Assembly: GCF_009817885.1 (NCBI RefSeq)
Contig: NZ_CP041764.1
Location: 2,790,001-2,854,000, forward strand
Length of the DNA stretch: 64,000 nt
Direction of reading: 5' to 3'
DNA from: Serratia rhizosphaerae
GTDB lineage: Bacteria; Pseudomonadota; Gammaproteobacteria; Enterobacterales; Enterobacteriaceae
Positions 50,622 through 59,470 of the stretch are shown here, in pieces (position 1 is the first letter of the stretch; each line of letters starts with the position of its first letter). A program made the translations under genes and the position numbers. Below the pieces are notes generated by a model. That model made no database searches. It had not been told where the DNA came from and saw only the letters and a program-made list of their open reading frames with translations.

Positions 50622-53600
50622 TTATGCATCTTTCAACAGTCGCCCCTGCGCCCACGCCCGGTTGAGCGGTTCGCTTAACGCAGCGTTCTGACGGTCGGCG
50701 AGTTCGCCTTCAAGGCTGTAGCTCAGCGGCGCGCTTTGATCGACGCCGTAGCTGAAGCTGATCTTGCCCAGCTTGCGCTCTTTCTCGATGCTGACATTGC
50801 TGCCGCCGCCGATCAGAAAGCGTGGGGACATGATGCCGTCGCCCTTGGATTTACTTTCGACAAAAGCGATGGATTTGATGCGCATCTTGCTGCGATCCTG
50901 CAGCTGCCGTTCGAGATCCTGGCGCTGGATATTGCCGTGCAGCCAGCTTTCCACCAGCTCTCTGCGGTCTTCATCCTTCAGCTCCAGCGTCACCTCCGCC
51001 TTGGTGTCGGTGCTGAGCTGCATCTGGCCGATCAACCCGGCGAGGCGCGGATCCTGCGCCATCATGGCGCCGATGCGGTTGGCGTTGCTGTTGGCGTGGT
51101 TGTCGTCCTGCATCTCAAAGCGGAAAGCATCATGGATCCAGTGCGGCAGGCTGTTGCTGTCCAGCTTGGCCAGGTTGTTGTAGGTGGATTGATACTCCAG
51201 CGCGCCGGGCAGCGGCACCTTGTTATCCATGGCTTCGCGCTGGTGGATCAGTTTCTGCAGATCGCGGATCGCCGCATGCTGGCTGTTGTTCAGCGTTTTG
51301 GCGCCAAGCAAATGTTGGAGGAAGTGGTCGTTCAACGCCGCCAGCTTGGCCTTTGGCGAGGTGTCACCGGCGCTGTCCTGCACCGTGGCCAGCACCCGGG
51401 CGTCGGCCGGGCTGGTAAAGGCCTTGCCGAGGGTTTCCGCAATCTTGTCGATATGGGTGTGATCCAGCGTATGCGGTTCCGCCAGCTCCATATTGATTTT
51501 CTTTTTGGTGCGGCCGTCAAAGGTGTAGCGCGCCGCCAGCGCGCTGGTTGCCATAATTGGCTCGCGCGCATGTTCGGTTTTGCTGCTGACGCCGACGGGC
51601 ACCATAATGCGGGCGTCCAGATTGCCCTGATTCAGATAGCGTACCCGGTTGTCGCTGTGGCTGACTTTGCTGCCTTCCGCATTGTGCGCATCGCTGCGTT
51701 CGCGCTGGCCGTGCAGCAGATTGGCGCCCGCCGCCAGACCGCCGCCGAGGCGCGCGCTGGCGACGTTGGCGGTCTCGTTTTTGTTGGTCATCGGCAGGCC
51801 GAGACTGGCCTGCGCCGAGGCGTTGATATCCAGACTCAGGTTCCAGACGTTGCCGTTTTTCACCTTGTGATCGATGGCCTTGTCCAGCATATCCATCGGC
51901 CTGAGCTGGTTGGTGGTCAGCTGCTCCAGAAACTGCGGCAGCTCGTTATCGCTCAGGCTGAAGGTCATGCTGTTTTGCGACTGGCGCTGCAGGTTCAGCG
52001 GCAGCGATGCGCCGAAGCGTACCACCGGCGACAGTTTGTGGTTGCCGTCCGGGCCGAAATTCAGGCTGTCTTCATTCAGGTGGCCGGTCAGCACGTTGAC
52101 CCCGGCGGCGCCGAACACGTTCAGGCTGCCGCCGCCGTTGCGGGCGACGGTTACCGTCAGCCCGCTCTCCTCGCGGGTGAAGGCCAGGCTGTAGTCACGA
52201 TCCAGATTCACCCGCGCGCCGACCGAACCGATAATCTGGTCGCCGGGAAGGGTGACGCTGGAGACAAAGCCGCTGTGGCCGTTGCCGAAGGTCAGCGCCT
52301 CGCCGTTTTTCAGCGCCAGCAGCTCCTTGCCGAGCCGCTGGGTCAGCTCCTCGCGGCTGCCGGTCTGGAACAGCGTGCTGGCGGTGACGTAGGTGCCGTG
52401 GTGCTGCTTGGAGAAGGCCTTGACCGTTCTTTTCATGCCGTCGTAATAGGCCTCAAGCTGGCGGGTATTCTGGAAGCCCTGATCGGACAGTTTTTTCACC
52501 GGGTGCTGATCCCACTGTTCGTCGCGGAGGTTACGCACGGTGTCGCGCAGGGTGTTCAGGCGCTGCGGGTCGGACGCCGGAGCGGACTGACAGTCGCTCA
52601 GCGCCTGATGCAGCTTTTCCTGCGTCAGCAGATCGAGAAACAGGCGTGATTTCAGCAGGCCGATATCGTCGTGATAGTCGCGTTCGTCCTTCAGGTGGTT
52701 GATCACCACGCGGTTATTCTCCATGGCGCTCAGGGTTTGCAGCGCGTCCTGCGCCGATTGCGAACCGTGGTTGCCCAGCAGATGCCGCAGGGTGCCGGCC
52801 AACTGCGGATCGCGCTGGCTGTGGCGGTTGAACTGGCCGCTGCGGGTGTGCAGCAGTTTTTGCGGGTTGTCGATTACCCGGTTGTGTTCATCCACCACGC
52901 CGTAATGTTTGCCCACCGCGGCGCTGTGCAGGTTCAGGCTGCGCCCGAGCATCTCGCCGAAGCCGGCGATCTCTTTGTGCAACTGCTGGTGTTGTGCATC
53001 GGCGCTCTGTCCCAGTCCCAGCGCGTCGAGGCGCGTCTCCAGCGTTGGCAGGCTGTTGAGTTCGGTGGTGCTGCCTGCGGACGGCGCCGGTTTGCCGGCA
53101 ATCTCGACGGAGAGCTGCTGCTGGGCCTGGTAGCAGGGTCTCAGCCCGTCACGGCCGCTGGCGCGGTGGATAATTTCATTGCCGAGGTTTTTCAGCGGTC
53201 GCGGCATTTTGCCTTGCGGCTTGAACAAGAAGGCCTGCATGCGCTTTTTAAACGGATTGTTCACCTGGCGCGTATTGTTGCCGCTGGCGCCGAACACCTC
53301 AAATTCTCGCTTATAGGTAATGCCGGTTTTGGGGACGCGGCCGCTTTTGCCGCTGGCGTCCAGCCGGTCGAAGGTCTGCTGCGAGGTGTCGCTGCGGTAG
53401 GAAACGGGTGCCGTATCGTCGGTGGCCTGCCAACTGCCGTTGTGCCAGGTTGCGGAGTGGCCGCTGTCATCCGCCGCCACCAGCCGGCCCTGTGCATCGT
53501 TGTGCAGACTGGTGAGCCGGCCGAGATCCGGCGGTGGCGTCACCGGCTGCCAGGCGGTGGCGGCCTCATTCTGTTGGCCGCCCCCCGGACGCAGCGCCGG

Positions 53601-55601
53601 CGGCAGCCAGCCGCCCGGCGCCAGACTGAACAGCTGTCCGCCGCCGGTCAGGCCGAACAGCTGATGGCCGGCATTGCCGGCCAGATCTTTCAGCCTGCCG
53701 TCCGGCGTCCGGGCGTCGGGCAGCCCTTCGCTGCCGATCGGCCGCGGCGGCATGCGCTCACGGCGCAGACCGGGGATGATTTGGTGCAGCCGCACCCGGC
53801 CGTCTTCGTTCAGCGAGGCCAGACGTCCGTTGCCTAGCGACGTGACGGTTTGGGTCTTGCTGTTCTTGTCCAGCCCGGTCAGGGCGAGATCGGCCTCCAC
53901 GCTGTTACGTACCCGCGTAAGGTGAAACAGGTTGTTCTGGAGGGAAGCCTTGTTGCCGGCCTGATTGATCTTCAGCGGTTTGACTTCGCCGTCCTCCACT
54001 TTATACGCCTGGCCGTCGTGGCCGCGGATCAGACGCTCGGCCTTTTCGCCGCTGGCCTCCCAGTGGCCGGTAACTTCATCGCGAAAGTGCACCTTGCCTT
54101 CAATCAGCGCCAGTTTGCCGAGCCGGCCCAGATCGACGACGTTGTGCGGCAGCGGTGTGCTGAGGCGCAGCCCTTTCTGATAATCCATCACCATGCTGTC
54201 GCTCAGGTTCCAGCCGGGGGTGACGCCGGTGTCGCCCAACTGGCAGCTGAATTCGTGATTGTGACGGTTCTTCACCACGGCGTGGATGCGATCGTCGCCG
54301 TCGTTCAGCAGCGCGGTCAGCTGTGCGTCGGGGTCGGAGAACAGATGGCGAATCTGGGTATCGCGGCCGTCTTGTTCCAGCTCCAGAGTCGGCGGTATTT
54401 CACCGTCCGGCAGCGCGGCGCGGTGCAGGCGACCGCCGTCGTCGAACGCCAGCAGTTCATTGCCGCGCAGGGCGATGGCGGCGGGATAAAACGGCTGCGG
54501 TTCGCCGCTGCCTTCGCGAGCCAGCTGCAACTGCAGCGGCTGCGGCGCGCCGTCCGCGCCCGCCGGGCGAAACAGCAGTTGTTGTTTGCCGGCGGCTTTG
54601 TCCGCCGTCAGCGCCAGCAGCGCACCGTGGCGGTTGAGCGCATAGGCGGAAACTTTCTGACTGAATGTATGTTCGGTGCGACCGGTGCTAAGGTTCAGCA
54701 GCTGTTTATCGTCCTGCAGCGCAAACAGCTGGCCGTTGCCCTGGCGGCTGAGCTGGCTGAAAGGTTTGGCGTCGATATCATGCATCGGCTGCCATTCGGC
54801 AGGGAGTTCCGATGTGTATTGGTATAGGCGATCGCCGTACAGGCGCAACGCTTGCTCGTCCTGGCCGGTGTGGTAGATACCGGTGAGTTTTTCCCGCAGC
54901 GCCTGCGCCGGCTTGGCGACCGTCTTCGGCTCGTCGCCGCCCCAGCTGACGCTGCCGTTATTGCCGGCGACGGGCGTCTGCTGCGGCGGTACCGATAGCC
55001 GGTGGGTGAAGGCGGTAAACGCCAGCGGATCTTCGTGCAGATGAATCAGCCGGTTTTGCTGGTCGAGCAGCGTATGGCCGTGCTCATTACCGTTGCCATG
55101 CCAGCGGTAGCGCTGGTTATTGGCGTTGAGGGTGTTTTCCAGCAGCGGGCCTAATGCTTCGCCGGCGTCGATATCCAGCGTGCCGTTGTCCCGGCGGCTT
55201 AACCCCGTCAGCTGGGCGGTGGGCGCCTGAGACTGCCACTGGTGCTGAGTGCTGCGCTCCAGCCGCCGGCGCTGCGCCTGCTTTTGCGCCAGCGTCGTCT
55301 GCTCCTCCGGCGTGACGGCCGGCGGTTCTTCACTGGCGCCGTCGATGCCGCCGAGCCGACCGTTGAGCTGCACCGCCCAGTTGCCGGACTCACGGGAGAG
55401 TCGAGGGAGCTGCGGCGCGGCGTTCTGGCGCTGGCGCAGGCCGGCCGGAGGGCGGTGTGGTGAAGACAGGGGCGCGCGCTGCGTTGACGGCGCGGTGCTG
55501 CCGCGGAGGGTGTGGTTGCCGCTGCGGGCGGCGTTCTCGTCGCCCGTCCGCCGCACCCGATTGAGTAACGCGCCGATGCTGCCGCTGATTGAGGTTGTCA
55601 T
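50622..55601 (-). CDS. dspE: AvrE-family type III effector DspE
   Basis: A 1659-residue secreted effector with homology to E. amylovora DspE along the whole length, for example GWNLSDSMVMDYQKGLRL, EGKVHFRDEVTGHWE, DQHPVKKLSDQGF and SFSYGVDQSAPLSYSLEG. The N-terminal half has beta-propeller-like repeats and the C-terminal half forms the large channel-like body; AvrE proteins make water/solute channels in plant membranes and cause water-soaking. It is about 180 residues shorter than the E. amylovora protein, mainly from a shorter disordered N-terminus. Residues 5-8 are ISGS, shared with the two harpin-like proteins. Confidence 0.95.
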   Translation of the reverse strand: MTTSISGSIGALLNRVRRTGDENAARSGNHTLRGSTAPSTQRAPLSSPHRPPAGLRQRQNAAPQLPRLSRESGNWAVQLNGRLGGIDGASEEPPAVTPEEQTTLAQKQAQRRRLERSTQHQWQSQAPTAQLTGLSRRDNGTLDIDAGEALGPLLENTLNANNQRYRWHGNGNEHGHTLLDQQNRLIHLHEDPLAFTAFTHRLSVPPQQTPVAGNNGSVSWGGDEPKTVAKPAQALREKLTGIYHTGQDEQALRLYGDRLYQYTSELPAEWQPMHDIDAKPFSQLSRQGNGQLFALQDDKQLLNLSTGRTEHTFSQKVSAYALNRHGALLALTADKAAGKQQLLFRPAGADGAPQPLQLQLAREGSGEPQPFYPAAIALRGNELLAFDDGGRLHRAALPDGEIPPTLELEQDGRDTQIRHLFSDPDAQLTALLNDGDDRIHAVVKNRHNHEFSCQLGDTGVTPGWNLSDSMVMDYQKGLRLSTPLPHNVVDLGRLGKLALIEGKVHFRDEVTGHWEASGEKAERLIRGHDGQAYKVEDGEVKPLKINQAGNKASLQNNLFHLTRVRNSVEADLALTGLDKNSKTQTVTSLGNGRLASLNEDGRVRLHQIIPGLRRERMPPRPIGSEGLPDARTPDGRLKDLAGNAGHQLFGLTGGGQLFSLAPGGWLPPALRPGGGQQNEAATAWQPVTPPPDLGRLTSLHNDAQGRLVAADDSGHSATWHNGSWQATDDTAPVSYRSDTSQQTFDRLDASGKSGRVPKTGITYKREFEVFGASGNNTRQVNNPFKKRMQAFLFKPQGKMPRPLKNLGNEIIHRASGRDGLRPCYQAQQQLSVEIAGKPAPSAGSTTELNSLPTLETRLDALGLGQSADAQHQQLHKEIAGFGEMLGRSLNLHSAAVGKHYGVVDEHNRVIDNPQKLLHTRSGQFNRHSQRDPQLAGTLRHLLGNHGSQSAQDALQTLSAMENNRVVINHLKDERDYHDDIGLLKSRLFLDLLTQEKLHQALSDCQSAPASDPQRLNTLRDTVRNLRDEQWDQHPVKKLSDQGFQNTRQLEAYYDGMKRTVKAFSKQHHGTYVTASTLFQTGSREELTQRLGKELLALKNGEALTFGNGHSGFVSSVTLPGDQIIGSVGARVNLDRDYSLAFTREESGLTVTVARNGGGSLNVFGAAGVNVLTGHLNEDSLNFGPDGNHKLSPVVRFGASLPLNLQRQSQNSMTFSLSDNELPQFLEQLTTNQLRPMDMLDKAIDHKVKNGNVWNLSLDINASAQASLGLPMTNKNETANVASARLGGGLAAGANLLHGQRERSDAHNAEGSKVSHSDNRVRYLNQGNLDARIMVPVGVSSKTEHAREPIMATSALAARYTFDGRTKKKINMELAEPHTLDHTHIDKIAETLGKAFTSPADARVLATVQDSAGDTSPKAKLAALNDHFLQHLLGAKTLNNSQHAAIRDLQKLIHQREAMDNKVPLPGALEYQSTYNNLAKLDSNSLPHWIHDAFRFEMQDDNHANSNANRIGAMMAQDPRLAGLIGQMQLSTDTKAEVTLELKDEDRRELVESWLHGNIQRQDLERQLQDRSKMRIKSIAFVESKSKGDGIMSPRFLIGGGSNVSIEKERKLGKISFSYGVDQSAPLSYSLEGELADRQNAALSEPLNRAWAQGRLLKDA

Positions 55602-55632
55602 AGCCTCTCCTTTATCGCAGATAGTAGCCGCG

Positions 55633-55653
55633 TGCGGAGGGCGGGCCTCCGCA
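55633..55653 (-). other. Hairpin between hrpT and dspE
   Basis: A perfect 8-bp stem TGCGGAGG/CCTCCGCA with a 5-nt loop in the 59-bp gap. There is no U tract. It could stabilise or process the mRNA. No Hrp box is visible in this gap. Confidence 0.5.
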
Positions 55654-55660
55654 ACCGCCG

Positions 55661-55849
55661 TCAGGGGTTAACCTGTACCCGGGTGTAATCCGTCGGACCG
55701 GTGCGCAGGTCCGGCTGCCACCAGATGGTCAGGCTGTTGTCGCCGGACTGCGGCCGGCAGTCGACGCTGGCGCAGCCTGGCGGCGCTTTCGGGGCGCAGG
55801 CGGCGAGCAGCATGGCCGCCAGCAGGGCGGCGATAAATCGGATAACCAT
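55661..55849 (-). CDS. hrpT: T3SS outer-membrane lipoprotein HrpT (pilotin-like)
   Basis: 62 residues with a lipoprotein signal peptide and lipobox (MLLAAC, lipidated cysteine C18). Known HrpT proteins help the HrcC secretin reach and assemble in the outer membrane. It starts 10 bp after the hrcC stop. hrpV normally follows but is absent. Confidence 0.85.
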   Translation of the reverse strand: MVIRFIAALLAAMLLAACAPKAPPGCASVDCRPQSGDNSLTIWWQPDLRTGPTDYTRVQVNP

Positions 55850-55859
55850 GTTCTTCTCC

Positions 55860-57905
55860 TTAGCGGGCGCTGGCGATCAGGGAGGTGCGTCCCGGCCTGA
55901 CCACGGCATTTTTTTCAAACGCGACGTACACCTCAACCGACTCGCCGGGGCGCAGCTGTGAATGCGGCCAGGCGGCGACGGCGAGGGTGCGGTCGCTGCG
56001 GCAGGCGGCTTCATCAAAGCGGCGCGTAACGTTGCTGGTATTGGTGATCACCCCGACGGCGATCTGCACCGAGCGGTTGCCGTACCACTGATGGCGCTGC
56101 GCATCGTTGCTGAAGCCGGACGGAATGCGGCACAGCGTGCTCAGCGTCTGGCCGCTGCCGCCGGCCGTCATGCCGCTGGGCTGACGGTTTTCCGCCAGAT
56201 CGCGCAGCGCGGATTCCAGCATGCCCTTCATATCGGTGTACTTGTGGCGGCGGTTGATCTCACCCATGGCGTTGTTCAGCTGATCGCGGTTTTCGCTGGC
56301 GATATAGCGGGAAGGATCCACCTGATCGCCCACCAGATGCGGCGTGATGATAAACAGCCGCTCGCGCTGCGAGGTTTCATGCTGCGAGGTGGTGAACAGT
56401 TTGCCGATCAGCGGAATGCTGCCGAGGATCGGAATGCGCCGTTCATGATCGCCGCTCTCTTTGGTGTGGAAACCGCCCATCACCAGCGAACGTTTCGCCT
56501 GCACCAGCGCCTGGGTGCTGATGGCGCCGTTGCGGGTGCCTTCGGCGTCGCCGTCGTCGTTTTTGTTCAGCTTGCCGTCCTCGACGTCGACGATCAGCTG
56601 CACCGACGAGCTGGCGCTGCTCTTCCCGCCGATGGCGCGCGGCGTGACGCGCAGGCTGGTGCCGGCGGTGACCGCCTGGATATCCGCCACCCGCTCGCCG
56701 ATGGCGCGCACAAAGGCGGTGTCGCTGAAATCGATCACCGCCGGCTGGTTTTCCAGCGTCATGATCGACGGGTTGGCGATAATCGACGCGGTGCCTTCTC
56801 CCTCCAGCGCCTGGATATCGGCAAAGAAGCGGCGAAAATCGGTGACGAACAGCGTGCTGGGGCCGGAGAGCAGCGTCGAACCGCCGGTGACGTTGCCGAA
56901 CTGGCCGGCCCAGCTGCTCGACAGTCGCGCCATCTCGCTGCGATCGATATCGACGATCAGCGCATCGATCTCGATCAGTTTCTGCGGCACGTCGATCATG
57001 CTGACCAGCGACTGATAGGCGCTGCGGTACGCCGGCTTATCGCGCACCAGCAGGGCGTTGTTGCGCACGTCTGCCGAGACTTTGCCCGCCATGCTGCCGA
57101 GCGGGTTTTTATCACCGGCGCGGCCGTGGCCGGTGCCGCGCCCCACCAGTTGGTTCAGAATGCTCTGCGACTGGCTGCGCATCTGGTCCATTTCGCTTTC
57201 GCCGCCCTGAGTGCTGTTCATGCCGCTGGCGCTCGGGCTGCTGTTTTGCCCCAGCAGTTCATTGAGGATGGTGGCCACCCCCGGCACCAGCAGGGTCTGA
57301 TCGCGGTATTTGATGGTGCGGTCGGCCACCGAGGCGTACTTCAGCGGGAACGACATCATCTCTTTGTTATCGTCCTTGGGCTTTTCCGATTTTTTGGTGA
57401 AGTCGGCGATCATGGCGACATATTCCGGCGGCCCGGTGACCAGCACCACGCCTTCGTCCGGCAGTTCGCCCCAGCCGAAGCGCGGATCGAGCAGGCCGAC
57501 GCCTTTCAGCGCCTGTTTGATATCCGGCGCCGCATCGGGGGAGATTTCCAGCCGTCGCGACACCTGCGCCGACTGCGCGCTGACGTAGAGCGTGTCGTTA
57601 TAGACAAACCACTGAAAACGGTACTCCAGCGCCAGCCGGTTAAGAAACGCTTCCGGGCTGCCGGAGCGCAGCTTGCCGGTGATATTGGCTTCGGGCAGGG
57701 AGCTGTCATACAGCGTGACGCCGAAGCTGTCGGCAAAGTCTTCCAGGATGATGCTCAGCGGCGTGTTGTCGGCGGAATAGGCGTAAGCGCCGTTCTTCCA
57801 CTCGCCGGGCGTAGCGGCCAGTGCGGCATTGAGGCCGGCGCACAGCAGCAGCGCCGCCAGCGCCAGACGTCGCAGGTTAGGTATCGCGGGCAGGGTTAGC
57901 ACCAC
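55860..57905 (-). CDS. hrcC: T3SS outer-membrane secretin HrcC (SctC)
   Basis: 681 residues: a signal peptide (cleavage near NAALAATP, about residue 30), N-terminal ring domains (about 35-250) and the secretin core (about 320-560, with RVTPRAIGGKSSASSSVQLIVDVEDG and RIPILGSIPLIGKLF, the secretin signature). The start is GTG at 57905, nine bases after AAGGAG. It lies 78 bp after hrpF across a terminator-like hairpin; the usual hrpG gene is missing from this gap. Confidence 0.94.
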   Translation of the reverse strand: MVLTLPAIPNLRRLALAALLLCAGLNAALAATPGEWKNGAYAYSADNTPLSIILEDFADSFGVTLYDSSLPEANITGKLRSGSPEAFLNRLALEYRFQWFVYNDTLYVSAQSAQVSRRLEISPDAAPDIKQALKGVGLLDPRFGWGELPDEGVVLVTGPPEYVAMIADFTKKSEKPKDDNKEMMSFPLKYASVADRTIKYRDQTLLVPGVATILNELLGQNSSPSASGMNSTQGGESEMDQMRSQSQSILNQLVGRGTGHGRAGDKNPLGSMAGKVSADVRNNALLVRDKPAYRSAYQSLVSMIDVPQKLIEIDALIVDIDRSEMARLSSSWAGQFGNVTGGSTLLSGPSTLFVTDFRRFFADIQALEGEGTASIIANPSIMTLENQPAVIDFSDTAFVRAIGERVADIQAVTAGTSLRVTPRAIGGKSSASSSVQLIVDVEDGKLNKNDDGDAEGTRNGAISTQALVQAKRSLVMGGFHTKESGDHERRIPILGSIPLIGKLFTTSQHETSQRERLFIITPHLVGDQVDPSRYIASENRDQLNNAMGEINRRHKYTDMKGMLESALRDLAENRQPSGMTAGGSGQTLSTLCRIPSGFSNDAQRHQWYGNRSVQIAVGVITNTSNVTRRFDEAACRSDRTLAVAAWPHSQLRPGESVEVYVAFEKNAVVRPGRTSLIASAR

Positions 57906-57948
57906 TCCTTACTCCTTGCAGTCCATGGTTGAGAGGATCTCTGACGAT

Positions 57949-57974
57949 AAAAAAACGGCAGCATGGCGCTGCCG
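57949..57974 (-). terminator. Terminator or attenuator between hrpF and hrcC
   Basis: On the minus strand a 7-bp stem CGGCAGC/GCTGCCG with a 5-nt loop is followed directly by seven T residues. It sits 10 bp past the hrpF stop and 44 bp before the hrcC start. Confidence 0.8.
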
Positions 57975-57983
57975 GGGTGTGGG

Positions 57984-58211
57984 TTAATTAATGGCGTCGA
58001 TAATCGCTTTACGCATGCCGAACTTGAACTGCGTGTACTGCGAGCTGGCCCAGCTGGTGTTGGACATATCCTGCAGTTGGTTCTGGAAGGCATACATATC
58101 GCTGAGGCTGTAAGGCTCGCCCGACATCTCTTTGGCGAACTGGTAAGTCTCGTTGTGGCTGCGGCTGGCGGTGCTGCTCAGGCGGCGCTGCAGTAAATCG
58201 TCGGAATACAT
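57984..58211 (-). CDS. hrpF: Hrp small protein HrpF
   Basis: 75 residues, mostly helical, beginning MYSDDLLQRRL and ending FGMRKAIIDAIN. Size, N-terminus and position after hrpE match HrpF of Erwinia and P. syringae, a small cytoplasmic protein needed for pilin handling and thought to act like YscE-type co-chaperones. GAGGAG lies seven bases before the ATG. A Hrp box lies just upstream. Its usual partner hrpG is not present. Confidence 0.82.
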   Translation of the reverse strand: MYSDDLLQRRLSSTASRSHNETYQFAKEMSGEPYSLSDMYAFQNQLQDMSNTSWASSQYTQFKFGMRKAIIDAIN

Positions 58212-58242
58212 AACGGGCTCCTCTGGATGTAAGGTTCCTCGT

Positions 58243-58270
58243 TGAGTGGCGCACGCCGCGCGGCGGTTCC
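58243..58270 (-). promoter_or_regulatory. Hrp box (HrpL promoter) of hrpF
   Basis: On the minus strand GGAACC-N15-CCACTCA, a perfect consensus ending 32 bp before the hrpF start and located between hrpE and hrpF. Confidence 0.92.
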
Positions 58271-58287
58271 ATCCTTCAAAAAATTCT

Positions 58288-58902
58288 TCAGCCGGCCACG
58301 CTCTCCGCCGCACCCAGCGCCTGACGCAGCGCCTGCCAGCTGATATGCAGCTCGCCCTGTTCGGTGGTCAGCAGCAGGGTGTCCGGCGGCAGCGAGTCGT
58401 CGATCGCCGGCTGCCAGCGCAGTTCCGGCCGCTGCGTCAGCCAGTGCGCTACCGCCGCGTGTCGTTCGCCATGGCTGTGCAGCGTGGCGGCGACGGCGGA
58501 CGGCTGTTTGGCGCGCAGCTGCTCCAGCAGAATGTCCAGCTGCCCGGCCGGCGGCACCTGCTCCAGCAGGCGGCCGAGCGTCTGCGCCAGCAGCGCGTCG
58601 GCGGCGTCGAGCAACTGCTGCTGCTCGGCGCGGCGCTGTTGTTGCCAGTCGCCGAACAGCGTCCGGGCCTGCTGCCAGAAGGTCTCCTGCGCACCCGCCA
58701 GTAATGCGTCGCGCTCTGCCGCGGCCTGTTGCAGCAGCGTCTCGGCCTGCGCGTGCGCGGCGTCGAGCAGGGTCTGCGCCTCGCGTTCGGCGTTGGCGAT
58801 CAGCGTCTCGGCCTGACGGTTGACGGCCAGCGCGTCGCGGCTGAGCAGGGCGACCTGCGGCTCAGGCGGCTGGCGCAGAGGGATTTTTCTAAGTTGCCAC
58901 AT
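58288..58902 (-). CDS. hrpE: T3SS ATPase regulator HrpE (SctL)
   Basis: 204 residues of the HrpE/YscL/FliH family: a long Ala/Gln/Glu-rich helix (about 25-100) and a C-terminal globular domain. It holds the HrcN ATPase and links it to the HrcQ platform. The ATG at 58902 follows GAGGAG at seven bases and overlaps the end of hrpD by 14 bp. Confidence 0.88.
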   Translation of the reverse strand: MWQLRKIPLRQPPEPQVALLSRDALAVNRQAETLIANAEREAQTLLDAAHAQAETLLQQAAAERDALLAGAQETFWQQARTLFGDWQQQRRAEQQQLLDAADALLAQTLGRLLEQVPPAGQLDILLEQLRAKQPSAVAATLHSHGERHAAVAHWLTQRPELRWQPAIDDSLPPDTLLLTTEQGELHISWQALRQALGAAESVAG

Positions 58903-59470
58903 GCGAATGCTCCTCACCGTTTTCCGTCAGCGTGCGCTGACACTGCCACAGCGCCGCCTCCCACAGCGGCTGCAGGCGCCGGGGTTCCAGCGACGGCGGC
59001 GACGGCGGGCAGCGGCAGACGTCGTGATGGTCAAACGCCATGCGCAGGCGCGGCCAGTAGTCGGGGTAGCGCGCCTGCAGCAGCGTCAGGCTGGTGACCG
59101 CCGACGTCTGGCCGGCGGGCGACGTCGGCAGCCAGCTTTCCGGCCGCAGCCCTTTGGCCAGCCGGCGACACCAGATTTTCAGTTCGCCGGGCAGCGTCGT
59201 TCCGCCGGTGCAGATCTCGGCGACCAGCGCCAGCAGCAGCGAGCGGGCCTCATCATCGAGGGCGAGCAGCGCCAGTAACTGCGGCTGCGGCTGGGGCAGC
59301 GCTGCGTCCGCCACTCCGAGCCGCCGGCGCAGCGCCGCACCGTGCACCCGCGCCAATGCGGCGGCCGGAGCAGGAAAAGGCAGCGCCTGACGCCAGCTGG
59401 GATGCGCGTCGCGCCAGAAGCCGCTGTGCCACCAGTCGAGCCAGCGCAGCATGACGTCGCTGTCGCTCAT
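58889..59470 (-). CDS. hrpD: T3SS accessory protein HrpD (SctK-like)
   Basis: 193 residues, Trp- and Leu-rich (LRWLDWWHSGFWRDAHPSWRQ at the N-terminus). Position between hrcJ and hrpE matches HrpD, which is thought to be the SctK sorting-platform adaptor; that equivalence is from the literature and not provable here. Its ATG overlaps the hrcJ stop, and its end overlaps hrpE. Confidence 0.82.
   Translation of the reverse strand: MSDSDVMLRWLDWWHSGFWRDAHPSWRQALPFPAPAAALARVHGAALRRRLGVADAALPQPQPQLLALLALDDEARSLLLALVAEICTGGTTLPGELKIWCRRLAKGLRPESWLPTSPAGQTSAVTSLTLLQARYPDYWPRLRMAFDHHDVCRCPPSPPSLEPRRLQPLWEAALWQCQRTLTENGEEHSHVAT

Noticed and set aside
50736..52649. A 637-codon open frame antisense to dspE
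   Set aside because: It mirrors the codon structure of dspE, has no ribosome-binding site and its product is low-complexity; long antisense frames are common in GC-rich genes.
53850..54827. A 325-codon open frame antisense to dspE
   Set aside because: Same reasons: antisense shadow in a GC-rich gene without initiation signals.
55962..57899. A 645-codon open frame antisense to hrcC
   Set aside because: It is the complement of a well-supported secretin gene, and its product resembles no protein I know.
58233..58249. GGTTCC followed by GAGTGG read as a Hrp box
   Set aside because: This pair is in the wrong order and too close; the true box uses the GGTTCC at 58265-58270 instead.
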